From NCBI GenBank assembly GCA_029256105.1, contig JAQSYO010000012.1, positions 1-64,000 on the forward strand: a DNA stretch of 64,000 nucleotides. Direction: 5' to 3'. Within the stretch, counting starts at the first letter, position 1. Every line of letters begins with the position of its first letter. The notes beneath the pieces are model-generated. The model saw only the letters and a program-made list of their open reading frames with translations, had not been told where the DNA came from and ran no database searches. Source of the DNA: Herbinix sp. (GTDB lineage: Bacteria; Bacillota; Clostridia; Lachnospirales; Lachnospiraceae). The translations under genes were made by a program, and so were the position numbers. Below are positions 28,242 to 37,142 of the stretch, piece after piece.

Positions 28242-29021
28242 TTATATTTCGTCCGTTATTTGCGCTATCATGACTTCTACTTTCTTTTTCTCACATAGAT
28301 CAAGCAGTTGTGTATCTACATAACTGTCAACGATAACTTTACTCAAATCAGATACATTTGCATAAGTGAGCATACCACTCTTCCCATACTTTGAAGAATC
28401 AATTAGTAGATATACTTCTTTGCATTTCGCAATCGCTGCCTTTTTTATCTCATACTCCAGTGGTGATGCATTTGTCACCATACCATTTACATCAATACCG
28501 GAAGAAGCCATAAAAACTTTTTTAATATTATATCGCTCTAAGGTGCGGATTGTATCTGCTGAAACAAAGGAATTTGTTTTTCTTTCAAGGGTACCTGGTA
28601 AACATATCACATTAATATCCGGTAAGGATATTGCTCGATTAATTGCATTCAGATTATTGGTTAATACGGTAACATTCTTACATTCTCCCATATAATCCAC
28701 CATATACATGGTTGTTGTCCCTGAATCGATATAAATGATATCACCATCTTCAACTAGTGATGCTGCCGCTCTACCTACTGATTTCTTCCCTTGGATATTC
28801 TTGTTTTGCCTTTCATCAAACGGAATAAGACTCCCCTTTTGATTACTGCATACGCCGCCATAAACCTTTCGAATAATACCCTTACTCACGAGTTGTGCGA
28901 CATCCAAACGAACGGTATTCATTGATATATCAAAGGTAGTACGCAATTCTTCCATAGACACCAAATCATGTGCTAATATATACTCTTCCATTTGTTTAAT
29001 ACGAAATGATTTCATCCCCAT
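28242..29021 (-). CDS. iolR: DeoR-family transcriptional regulator, probable IolR
   Basis: 259 residues from ATG 29021, with GGAGG 8 nt upstream. Residues 1-60 are a DeoR-type winged helix (QMEEYILAHDLVSMEELRTTFDISMNTVRLDVAQLVSKGIIRKVYGGV). The remainder is the DeoR sugar-phosphate sensor with IYIDSGTTTMYM and the NNLNAI/GTLERKTNSF motifs. In Bacillus, IolR of this family represses iol genes until 2-deoxy-5-keto-gluconate 6-phosphate accumulates. Position between the iolJ operon and iolG strongly suggests the same job. The symbol is inferred from context. Confidence 0.88.
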   Translation of the reverse strand: MGMKSFRIKQMEEYILAHDLVSMEELRTTFDISMNTVRLDVAQLVSKGIIRKVYGGVCSNQKGSLIPFDERQNKNIQGKKSVGRAAASLVEDGDIIYIDSGTTTMYMVDYMGECKNVTVLTNNLNAINRAISLPDINVICLPGTLERKTNSFVSADTIRTLERYNIKKVFMASSGIDVNGMVTNASPLEYEIKKAAIAKCKEVYLLIDSSKYGKSGMLTYANVSDLSKVIVDSYVDTQLLDLCEKKKVEVMIAQITDEI

Positions 29022-29202
29022 TAAGCTATCCTCCATTTACTTTTGATCCTTAGTTATAATAAACACTAATATAACCAACATGTTTTAGCAAGTATTTTCT
29101 AATTCTTTCGCAAATTTAATTATATCTTACCATATTTCACATATAAATCAATACATGACAATATAATTTGTTATATTTTTAATATATTCTTGTTAATTCT
29201 TA

Positions 29203-29248
29203 TTGATGTTCTAAGATTATTATGCTATAATCTTATTGTTATTAACAA
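29203..29248 (+). promoter_or_regulatory. iolG promoter with operator-like palindrome
   Basis: TTGATG (29203-29208), a 17-bp spacer and a perfect TATAAT (29226-29231) form a strong SigA-type promoter. CTTATTGTTA (29232-29241) follows directly and TTGTTA-T-TAACAA (29236-29248) is a perfect palindrome, well placed to block initiation. Confidence 0.72.
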
Positions 29249-29282
29249 AAACATACCAATTTAAACGAAAGGATATGAAAAT

Positions 29283-30296
29283 ATGTTAAATATCGGTATT
29301 ATTGGCGCTGGAAGAATCGGTAAAGTCCATGCGGAAAGTATTACTTATCATGTAAAGGAGGCTAGGGTTGCTGCTATTGCGGATCCTTTCATGAATGAAG
29401 CAACGATTTCGTGGGCTACTAGCTTAGGTATTCAAAAGGTAACGACGAACTATCAGGATATTTTAAATGACAATAACATTGATGCTGTGTTGATTTGTTC
29501 CTCTACAGATACTCACGCTGATATCGCAATTGAAGCTATAAAAGCAAATAAACATGTCTTCTGTGAAAAACCTATTTCTCAGGATTTATCTAAAATTAAA
29601 GCAGTTATGGACGCACTAAAGAGTTCTAATGTAAAATTCCAAGTTGGGTTTAATCGTCGTTTTGATCATAACTTTGAGGCAGTACATGCTGCAGTTGCAG
29701 CTGGTACAATTGGTGATGTACATATTGTTAAGGTAACCTCTAGAGATCCTGATGCTCCACCCGTGGAGTATGTAAAAGTATCCGGTGGTATGTTCTTAGA
29801 CATGACGATTCATGATTTTGATATGGTTCGTTATTTAACTTCTAGCGATGTGGTTGAAGTTTATGCCAATGGCACTTCCTTAGTAAACCCTGCAATCAAA
29901 GAGGCTGGCGACATCGATACCGCAATCATCACAATGAAGCTTGCAAATGGTGCCCTTGCTGTAATTGATAACTCTCGTAAGGCAGAGTATGGATATGATC
30001 AACGTGCGGAAGTATTTGGTTCAAAAGGTCAAGTTGCAGTTACAAATGATTCAAATTCTACTGCTGTAATTAGTACCGCCTCCGGTGTGGCTGGTGAAAA
30101 ACCGTTATATTTCTTCTTAGAACGTTATATGGCTTCCTTCTCGAAAGAGGTCTCATTATTTGTGCAGGCAGTTATTCATAATACCGATGTTCCGGTTAAT
30201 ATAAATGACGGTTTACAGCCCGTTCTTATTGCGAAAGCAGCAAAAAAATCCTTGGATGAAAATCGTCCGGTTTTGCTTTCGGAAATCATTATGTAA
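29283..30296 (+). CDS. iolG: myo-Inositol 2-dehydrogenase IolG
   Basis: 337 residues, Gfo/Idh/MocA family. N-terminal Rossmann fold LNIGIIGAGRIGKVHAESI, the catalytic-lysine motif HVFCEKPIS near residue 96, NRRFDHNF, and the active-site GGMFLDMTIHDFDMVRYL with the conserved Asp/His pair. It oxidises myo-inositol (or scyllo/D-chiro isomers) to 2-keto-inositol with NAD+, the first step of the pathway completed by the minus-strand iol genes. It has its own strong promoter and a perfect terminator, so it is monocistronic and divergent from the regulator. AAAGGAT lies about 8 nt before the ATG. Confidence 0.93.
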   Translation: MLNIGIIGAGRIGKVHAESITYHVKEARVAAIADPFMNEATISWATSLGIQKVTTNYQDILNDNNIDAVLICSSTDTHADIAIEAIKANKHVFCEKPISQDLSKIKAVMDALKSSNVKFQVGFNRRFDHNFEAVHAAVAAGTIGDVHIVKVTSRDPDAPPVEYVKVSGGMFLDMTIHDFDMVRYLTSSDVVEVYANGTSLVNPAIKEAGDIDTAIITMKLANGALAVIDNSRKAEYGYDQRAEVFGSKGQVAVTNDSNSTAVISTASGVAGEKPLYFFLERYMASFSKEVSLFVQAVIHNTDVPVNINDGLQPVLIAKAAKKSLDENRPVLLSEIIM

Positions 30297-30334
30297 TTTA
30301 CTCATCTTTGATTTTTTGCCCTTCCTATTCTTTG

Positions 30335-30372
30335 ACAGTAGAGTGCGGTTTGTAGAAACCGCACTCTACTGT
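30335..30372 (+). terminator. Terminator of iolG
   Basis: ACAGTAGAGTGCGGTTT-gtag-AAACCGCACTCTACTGT is a perfect 17-bp stem with a 4-nt loop, followed by TGTTTGAGGGTTTATTTTATTT. Confidence 0.85.
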
Positions 30373-30439
30373 TGTTTGAGGGTTTATTTTATTTCACCCC
30401 ATAATCATAATGTTTTTCCCAAATTTGTCCTTGATCCGA

Positions 30440-31120
30440 CTATACTTCTTCAATAAAGTTTATACCTTCAGCACAATTAAGCAGATTTACGATTGATGTA
30501 TGTGGCTGTTTCTTTGGAAGCCGTAATGTAATCAATGCTGCAATTCCAATATCATCAACTGCATTGGATCTTGTAATTTCCAGATCATTTACCTTAATAT
30601 CACGCTCTTTTAAATATTCTACAAACTTACCAATATAAGAAAGCTTTTCAAATTCTACATATAGATTTAATACTTTTGTATCCGCCATTACACGTTCATC
30701 TATATTATGTAATGCAGCCATTGCCACAAATATCATAAAACAGCCAATGATTGCACCGCTGTAATATCCAATTCCAATTGCAAGTCCTATGCAAGCAGCA
30801 GCCCATAGTCCAGCAGCCGTTGTCAAGCCTTTCACACGATTATGTCCCGTTACTATAATTGTTCCTGCACCCAAAAAACCAATTCCACTGATTACTTGTG
30901 CTCCCATTCTTGCCGGATCTCCGGAGCCATATACTTTACATATATATTCGTTGGTCATCATAACTAAGGCAGCACCTAAACATACTAACATATAGGTTCG
31001 AAAACCCGCCGGCCTTTTCTTTCTACCTCTCTCAATTCCGAGAACGCCACCACACAAAAGCGCAAGCACTAATCTTAATAAGGTAGTCAATATTTCTAGC
31101 AAAGATAATTGCTCAAGCAT
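30440..31120 (-). CDS. MgtC/SapB-family membrane protein
   Basis: 226 residues. An N-terminal block of four to five membrane helices has the family signature LALLCGGVLGIERGRKKRPAGFRTYMLVCLGAALVMM and GIGFLGAGTIIVTGHNRVKGLTTAAGLWAAACIGLAIGIGYY (~15-130). It ends in a soluble ~85-residue domain of ACT-like character. MgtC proteins are linked with low-Mg2+ growth and modulation of the F-type ATPase or of pH/phosphate homeostasis; the role in clostridia is uncertain. GAGGG precedes the ATG. It stands alone between iolG and the glycosidase region. Confidence 0.85.
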   Translation of the reverse strand: MLEQLSLLEILTTLLRLVLALLCGGVLGIERGRKKRPAGFRTYMLVCLGAALVMMTNEYICKVYGSGDPARMGAQVISGIGFLGAGTIIVTGHNRVKGLTTAAGLWAAACIGLAIGIGYYSGAIIGCFMIFVAMAALHNIDERVMADTKVLNLYVEFEKLSYIGKFVEYLKERDIKVNDLEITRSNAVDDIGIAALITLRLPKKQPHTSIVNLLNCAEGINFIEEV

Positions 31121-31191
31121 TCCATTACCCTCTTTCTATTTGCTTGTTTTTATATGATTGTTAATGTTTTATATAAACCTTTTTGTAACTC

Positions 31192-31215
31192 CGGGGCTGT
31201 TTCACAACAACCCCA
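31192..31215. terminator. GC-rich hairpin between alpha-galactosidase and mgtC-like gene
   Basis: GGGGCTGTT-tcaca-ACAACCCC forms a short stem with one G-U pair, about 50 nt after the alpha-galactosidase stop. The following T-run is poor, so termination is uncertain. Confidence 0.4.
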
Positions 31216-31265
31216 GCTTCAACTATTAATAGCGATTGACTAGTTAAATCATAAGCTTATTTCTC

Positions 31266-33449
31266 TTAGATCGCTACGATATGAATTAATTTACCCAGAT
31301 AATCTCCCCACATATTTGCAATGTTGATTCCTGCGTACATTAAAGCTCCACCGCTAAGTTCTTCACCCGTTTCTTCAATTCGGTATATCGTGTCTTTTAA
31401 TAGCCCCTTTAGGTAAACTCTTCTTGTTCGATAATTTGGCCGTGCCGATACTTGTATATACGTAATCAGTGCTTCTTTTCCATCCTTTGATACCACACCA
31501 TAACAATCATATTCGTGATTATCATGATAAGAAGCAATGCGATAATAATTACCATTACGCACCAAATCATTATATTTATGATACATTGCTACCTGCTCCG
31601 GAATCATATCCCTATCTTCCTTTGGAATCTTAGTGATATCCAGTTCGTATCCAAACGTTCCAGCAAGCGCTACATAGCCTCTTGTTGAAAAAGGAGTACT
31701 TCTTCCGTTGGAATGACTCGGACAATCAGCAATATGTGATCCCATAGAAGATAGCGGGTAGATAAGAGCAGTTCCTTCTTGTATTCTTAAGCGCTCAATT
31801 GCATCCGTATCATCCGAGCACCAGATTTGAGGGCTGTAATATAGCATACCGGGATCAAATCTTCCTCCACCACTGGAACAGTTTTCAAGTAGTATATGGG
31901 GAAAATCGTGTGTGAGTCGTTCTTGTAATTCATATAAGCCAAGCACATAACGATGGTATAGTTCTCCCTGTCTATCCTCTGCAAGACAAATGCTTCCAAG
32001 ATCAGTAAGAGCACGGTTCATATCCCATTTAACATATTCAATATTCGCATCGGTTAGTATCTTGGATAAACTGCAATAGATGGCATCCCGAACTTCTTTT
32101 CTGGAGATATCAAGAACAAGTTGATTTCTTGCTAATGCGCCGGTACGGCCAGCTATCTGAATGGCATAGTCCGGATGAGCACGGTATAAGTCTGAATCCG
32201 GGGAAATCATCTCTGGTTCGAACCAGATACCTAATTTCATACCCAACTTGTTTACTTCTTCCGTAAGGTGTTTTAGCCCACCCTTTATTTTATTTTCATT
32301 TACTACCCAGTCACCTAGTGCGCAATTATCATCATTTCTTGTGCCAAACCACCCATCATCAATGACAAGCATCTCGATACCAACTTTGGAGGCTTCTTCG
32401 GCTATACTTAGTAATTTATCCGTATCAAAGTCAAAATAGGTTGCTTCCCAGTTATTAATCAATATCGGACGTTTTTTGTCCTTATATTCTCCACGGATTA
32501 AGTGATTACGGTATAAATCATGATAGGTTCTTGTCATACCGCCAATTCCCTCAGAGGAATAAACAAGCACCACTTCCGGAGCAGTAAAAGACTCTCCCGT
32601 CTCTAATTTCCAAGAAAAATCAACCGAATTAATTCCGATTGCTGTCCTGAGCATATTGAATTGAGTAATCTCTGCTTGAGCCATAAAATTACCGGAGTAT
32701 ACCAAATTAAGACCAAATACTTCACCTTGATCCTCATTGGCATCCGGTTCTAAAATGGCCATAAAAGGCTGCTCCTGATGGGAGGATACGCCACGCAAGG
32801 AGGATATCATCTGTTTCCCATCGGTAATCCTTTTTCGGTTAATCATACGTTCCTTCGACCAAAGACCATATAATGTCAGCATATCAAAATCTTTATTATC
32901 CATATCCAGGCACGCCGATAATACTTTCGTTAAATAGATTGCTTCCTTCGAAACATTCACAACTCGAACACTTCTTGCGATTACATCCAAGGCTTCAAAT
33001 ACGGTATATACCAATACAATCCGAAGCTGTAGGCTCTTATCCTCACAGGTTAATTCCAAAGTAGTGCAATCTTTCTCATCGCCAAAGGTCGCCGGGAGGT
33101 CTTGAAGCAACGGTTTTCCCTTATAAATCTCGTGCGATACATAGGATAAGCTGCAAGCCGAATGGCCGGACTTTGTTTTCACACTAAGGCAGGACTCACG
33201 AAAATCTCCAATTCCATGTGTTGAAAATTCCATAGGTAAGGAGTCCATAAATGACACCCTATCTCTATTGTTTTTCGATGGTACAATTTCCTCGCTACGC
33301 ATTAAATAGCGCATGTCCGTATCGATAATGGTTTTACCATAATAGATGTGACCAATAAAATTTTCTTCATCCACAATACCGATCATATAAGTAGATTTTG
33401 GTGTGTCAAGTTTAAAGACACGATTCTTTTCATAATATTGAATTCCCAT
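31266..33449 (-). CDS. Alpha-galactosidase, glycoside hydrolase family 36
   Basis: 727 residues from ATG 33449 (MGIQYYEKN), with GGAGG 5 nt upstream. Domain order is the GH36 one: N-terminal beta-supersandwich (~1-320), (beta/alpha)8 barrel (~330-640) and a C-terminal beta-domain. The nucleophile is D476 (YVKWDMNR) and the acid/base D546 (WCSDDTDA), a spacing of 70 as in the Geobacillus AgaA enzyme. VIDDGWFGTRNDD and ENCSSGGGRFDPGMLYY are also diagnostic. No signal peptide, so it is cytoplasmic and acts on imported alpha-galactosides (raffinose, melibiose or galactinol type). It is the distal gene of the transporter/glycosidase series. Confidence 0.95.
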   Translation of the reverse strand: MGIQYYEKNRVFKLDTPKSTYMIGIVDEENFIGHIYYGKTIIDTDMRYLMRSEEIVPSKNNRDRVSFMDSLPMEFSTHGIGDFRESCLSVKTKSGHSACSLSYVSHEIYKGKPLLQDLPATFGDEKDCTTLELTCEDKSLQLRIVLVYTVFEALDVIARSVRVVNVSKEAIYLTKVLSACLDMDNKDFDMLTLYGLWSKERMINRKRITDGKQMISSLRGVSSHQEQPFMAILEPDANEDQGEVFGLNLVYSGNFMAQAEITQFNMLRTAIGINSVDFSWKLETGESFTAPEVVLVYSSEGIGGMTRTYHDLYRNHLIRGEYKDKKRPILINNWEATYFDFDTDKLLSIAEEASKVGIEMLVIDDGWFGTRNDDNCALGDWVVNENKIKGGLKHLTEEVNKLGMKLGIWFEPEMISPDSDLYRAHPDYAIQIAGRTGALARNQLVLDISRKEVRDAIYCSLSKILTDANIEYVKWDMNRALTDLGSICLAEDRQGELYHRYVLGLYELQERLTHDFPHILLENCSSGGGRFDPGMLYYSPQIWCSDDTDAIERLRIQEGTALIYPLSSMGSHIADCPSHSNGRSTPFSTRGYVALAGTFGYELDITKIPKEDRDMIPEQVAMYHKYNDLVRNGNYYRIASYHDNHEYDCYGVVSKDGKEALITYIQVSARPNYRTRRVYLKGLLKDTIYRIEETGEELSGGALMYAGINIANMWGDYLGKLIHIVAI

Positions 33450-33547
33450 TGCAACCTCCATTTAATTACTATCTCACCTACACAAGTTTGAGTAAGAATA
33501 GTCAATTATGTTTATACAATACACTTACTCGTTCCAAAGGGATTATC

Positions 33548-34378
33548 CTAGATTTCGATTGACATACCATCGTAAGAAACAAGGAAACCATATTTATCCG
33601 CTTCAGTAACCATTTGGTCATGAAGCCAAAGTCCATTATGGGAAAAATGATTTACAACCCATACCGTGTTCTCATCCCCAAGTCCAAGCTCCGTCAGACG
33701 TTGTTTTTCCTTAACCGCATCAATTAATCCCATGTGATTTTTCCCATCCGGCTCGCTTTGCGTTGTGCAATCCAAGCTTACCAAATCAAGATGAACCTTA
33801 TTTGCTTTCAAATATTCAATGGTTTGTTCCGGAAATGCTCCTGTATCGTGTGCATAAAGTATCGTTTTACCATCCTGGGTAACTTGATAAAATAAACACT
33901 CTTCCTTTTTATCATGTAAAGCTAAAAGCGGAACGACAATATAATCTTTTATGGCGATAGGTTGAAAGGGTTCAGCATAATGAAATTTGAATTTGGATTT
34001 ATCTTCTCCCTCCTCAACACCAGGAACATCCATCCATATTTTTTCCTTCACTCTGTTGTTACCATAGACTTGAAAGATATTCGGTCTTTCGTGAGCAAAG
34101 GGATCTCGTAACAATTCGATCTCTGATGCATTAAAATGGTCCGAATGACTATGTGTTACCAAAAGGTTATCAACGGTACTAAGATCAAGCCCATAAACTA
34201 TACAATGCATATTGGTATCCGGTGTAAGATCAATTAATAGATCCTCATTAATCAAAGCTTGAGACCTTGTTCTTATATTTTTCCCTTTTAAATCTCGAGC
34301 AGCTTTGCATAAATCACAATTGCAAAACAAACCCGGCCAACCCTCTCCGGCTGCCGTTCCATAATAAGTTAATTTCAA
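33548..34378 (-). CDS. PhnP-like metallo-beta-lactamase-fold phosphodiesterase
   Basis: 276 residues. The MBL signature is H76-S-H78-S-D80-H81 (THSHSDHF), with YAHDTG and a C-terminal VVNHFSHNG. An N-terminal C19-N-C21-x2-C24 cluster with the GTxxxxGxPxxxCNCxxC arrangement is the extra zinc site of PhnP-type proteins, which hydrolyse 5-phosphoribosyl 1,2-cyclic phosphate in phosphonate breakdown. No phn genes are near, so here the substrate may be another cyclic phosphodiester from sugar or inositol metabolism (inference). It lies between a GH38-like gene and the alpha-galactosidase gene, same strand. Confidence 0.75.
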   Translation of the reverse strand: MKLTYYGTAAGEGWPGLFCNCDLCKAARDLKGKNIRTRSQALINEDLLIDLTPDTNMHCIVYGLDLSTVDNLLVTHSHSDHFNASEIELLRDPFAHERPNIFQVYGNNRVKEKIWMDVPGVEEGEDKSKFKFHYAEPFQPIAIKDYIVVPLLALHDKKEECLFYQVTQDGKTILYAHDTGAFPEQTIEYLKANKVHLDLVSLDCTTQSEPDGKNHMGLIDAVKEKQRLTELGLGDENTVWVVNHFSHNGLWLHDQMVTEADKYGFLVSYDGMSIEI

Positions 34379-34431
34379 TATTTTCTCCTGCCTTTCCGCA
34401 TATAAGTAACCCTGTTCCTTATTTAAAACAA

Positions 34432-34466
34432 ACAGTAGAATGAAAGTATCACTAGCATTCTACTGT
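34432..34466 (-). terminator. Terminator downstream of the GH38-like gene
   Basis: ACAGTAGAATG (34432-34442) pairs perfectly with CATTCTACTGT (34456-34466). On the minus strand it is followed by TTGTTTTAAA. It separates the GH38-like gene from the MBL and alpha-galactosidase genes and may reduce their expression. Confidence 0.72.
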
Positions 34467-34499
34467 CACAATTTGAACATATCCTATGTTCTTATTATT

Positions 34500-37025
34500 T
34501 TAAACCTTTTTTGTTAGAAGAAATGAATAAATTCCATATGGTTTCACATGAAAAGCATGTTCGTCTAAAGAGATTATTCCATCAACTCTATTCATTAAGT
34601 CAATCGGTGTGATCGAATAATTATTTATATGGAATTTTCTCCATGCCTCTTCTCCTAAAAGATCTTTAAATCTTAATATGATATTACCATCCTCTACTCT
34701 CGCGTTAATTAATTGCATATGTTCAGGGAATATACCAAACTCTTTGGTTAATTGATTTCCCGTAAGTTCAATACCTTCTTTTATCATTACTGCTTTTTCC
34801 AAGTTAAGGACTTCTTGCTCTTTATCATATCCGAACAACACATAACGATAACATAGGTCTCCACCAATCCATTGAGGAAAATTCGTTCCCCACATATTAT
34901 TGAACAGATTGAAATACATAACTGGTTCTACCGGAGTTTTATATTCTTTCAAATATTTATAAATTCCAGTGTCACCTAGCGAAACCAGAGGAGAATCCTT
35001 CGATACCACACATATTCCATTCTGATTTCCCATAGCAGAGATATAATTTTCCAAGCAATAAAACACGTGATTTGCGTCTTCTTGAATGTCATTCGCTGGA
35101 TCTAATACTACATTCGCTTTATTTATGAGATAGTGGGGTGAATTCTCCGCTAAGGGAATTAGGAAGGAGCCTGATTCTATGTATGGGGTTTCCTTTTTAT
35201 TCTTTAACCTCAAATTAACATATAATTCGTCCCCAGCTGGTGGCAAGGTCACCTCTATCGTAATCTGCTCAGCATCTCCATATTTCTCGACACTCTCCGT
35301 ATTTACATAGCGGAAAATAACAGTATCATTTTCAATTGAAAAGGATTGATACGTCGGGTTATAAGTTTTATGTTCACATTCCGGATAAGCTTCTCTTCCA
35401 TAATCTTGAACTCCCCAGGTAGAAAAGCGATATGCATAATCTTTTAAGTAGGTTGTTATCTCACTAATTCCATATCGATCATATTGATAAGAAAAGATTG
35501 ATTTTTGATTGCATTGTTTTAATACAACTGCATTCATTTTCTTATCATATAATTGTACGATATCACCGGTAATCTCCGAAAACCTCATGGAATAACGATG
35601 ATTCTCAATCGTAACAAAATTATCCATTCTTTTTATTGCAAGCTTTCCCTTCGGGGAATAGGTATCAACAATACGAAAGGGGATTGTGATAAACGAAGGT
35701 ATTTTCTTTACAAAACAAGCCCATTCTCCATCTATTTTCGTGATTTGAAGTATCTCGTTATTCATTTCTATAGCACAATCGGTAAAGTCTCGGTTCAAAT
35801 CTTTGAGTGATACCCAACCGGTAAATTCACTGCTATTAGGATTAAACATGGAGCTTACAGAATTACTTTTACTTTCCACCAGTAATTTCAACTCTTGAAC
35901 GGCAAGATCACTTTGGTACACTCTATCTCTCTGCTCCTGCCAGGAAGCCTCCATAAATTGATAGTTCTTTGCACTTTTTTCCTTTAAAAAATCCTTCTTA
36001 CGATACACACGGTCTTTGCCAAGCCACGTTTTTACATCCGCACCCCAGGTATGCTCCTCAAACAGACTGACCTCTTCGTAATACCGATTTAGTATCTCAG
36101 CAGCTTGATCCGTCTTATGTTCAGAATTCTCCAAATATTGTTTTGCTACCATCGCTTGAAGTCTTTTGCTTTTTTCTCTTTCCTCTCGAATTTTGCCAAC
36201 TTCCGCCGGATAGGAGCCAATCCCGTGAATCCAAGTATCCGCCAAATCCTTTGTTATCGTAGGAAGATCCTTTAAGTCACACTTTGATAAATCATTATAG
36301 AAATCATCCATAGTACCACATACGATTTCTGCCTCAGGATATTTTTTCTGTATGCGTTTCACCAAACTTTCAATCACTTCAACTGATTGAGGACCACAAT
36401 TATCTTGTGTCTGCATCAAGGCCATCCACACTGGATAATCCCAATCTTCAGGAGGAAGCAGCGAAGTTCCATATCCACCCTTGCTATACATTGTCAACAC
36501 ACGCTCACCACTTACCGCCTGCCAATGAAACAGGAAGGGCAGCTTTGGTGGATTGGCAAATTCATTACATCCAAGATGCAGAAATTTCACTCCTGCTCCG
36601 CTTAAAATAGCCGGCAGCATGATCCCATGCCCTGGAACATCCGTCATTTTAGCAGAAATTGAATAAGGTTTTTGATAGACATTCGAGAGTTCTCGTCCGA
36701 AACGAAGACCCTCAATATATTCCTCCGCACTGCAAAAATCGGTATGGGAGGTAAATGGTAACGCATGCCATACAATTTGACCTCGTGTTATTAATAAGTC
36801 CAGTTCGTTTTTCAAGTCTGCACTGCATCGCTCCGTTATTATCTTAAGAGGCCATGCCGGCATAGTCCATACATATTGCAGCTTGCCCATATGTTGCGTT
36901 GCTTTGCAGGTGGCGATTACCTCTTTTAACATTGAATTAGCATAATTATCAATTACCCTTGAGGATAAATCGGTAAATCCAATATCAAAATGTGTTTTAA
37001 ATACAAGTATTATTTTCTTAACCAT
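34500..37025 (-). CDS. Divergent GH38-fold (alpha-mannosidase-like, DUF5054-type) protein
   Basis: 841 residues from ATG 37025 (MVKKIILVFKTHFDIGFTDL), with GAGAGG 5 nt upstream. H12-x-D14 matches the metal-binding HxD of family 38 alpha-mannosidases, and D129 (AKMTDVPGHGIMLP) lines up with the GH38 nucleophile position (compare WLPDTFGYSASLP in the mannosidase at 47896). FEEHTWGADVKTWLG provides a conserved histidine. The C-terminal half (~400-841) is beta-rich as in GH38. I recall the arrangement as Pfam DUF5054, which I could not check. No signal peptide. Probably a cytoplasmic glycosidase on imported oligosaccharide; its sugar specificity is unknown. Confidence 0.7.
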   Translation of the reverse strand: MVKKIILVFKTHFDIGFTDLSSRVIDNYANSMLKEVIATCKATQHMGKLQYVWTMPAWPLKIITERCSADLKNELDLLITRGQIVWHALPFTSHTDFCSAEEYIEGLRFGRELSNVYQKPYSISAKMTDVPGHGIMLPAILSGAGVKFLHLGCNEFANPPKLPFLFHWQAVSGERVLTMYSKGGYGTSLLPPEDWDYPVWMALMQTQDNCGPQSVEVIESLVKRIQKKYPEAEIVCGTMDDFYNDLSKCDLKDLPTITKDLADTWIHGIGSYPAEVGKIREEREKSKRLQAMVAKQYLENSEHKTDQAAEILNRYYEEVSLFEEHTWGADVKTWLGKDRVYRKKDFLKEKSAKNYQFMEASWQEQRDRVYQSDLAVQELKLLVESKSNSVSSMFNPNSSEFTGWVSLKDLNRDFTDCAIEMNNEILQITKIDGEWACFVKKIPSFITIPFRIVDTYSPKGKLAIKRMDNFVTIENHRYSMRFSEITGDIVQLYDKKMNAVVLKQCNQKSIFSYQYDRYGISEITTYLKDYAYRFSTWGVQDYGREAYPECEHKTYNPTYQSFSIENDTVIFRYVNTESVEKYGDAEQITIEVTLPPAGDELYVNLRLKNKKETPYIESGSFLIPLAENSPHYLINKANVVLDPANDIQEDANHVFYCLENYISAMGNQNGICVVSKDSPLVSLGDTGIYKYLKEYKTPVEPVMYFNLFNNMWGTNFPQWIGGDLCYRYVLFGYDKEQEVLNLEKAVMIKEGIELTGNQLTKEFGIFPEHMQLINARVEDGNIILRFKDLLGEEAWRKFHINNYSITPIDLMNRVDGIISLDEHAFHVKPYGIYSFLLTKKV

Positions 37026-37142
37026 AGGAACCTCTCTTTTCACTTCTTTATCTTTTCTCTTTCTGACATGGTTCATATCGTAATATTACGAAGATATTGT
37101 TTCCTTTGGCCTATCTGTCAAATGTATTTAGATGGTCTGGGC

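Noticed and set aside
36407-36610. Plus-strand frames inside the GH38-like gene
   Set aside because: Shadows of a long minus-strand gene with clear family motifs.
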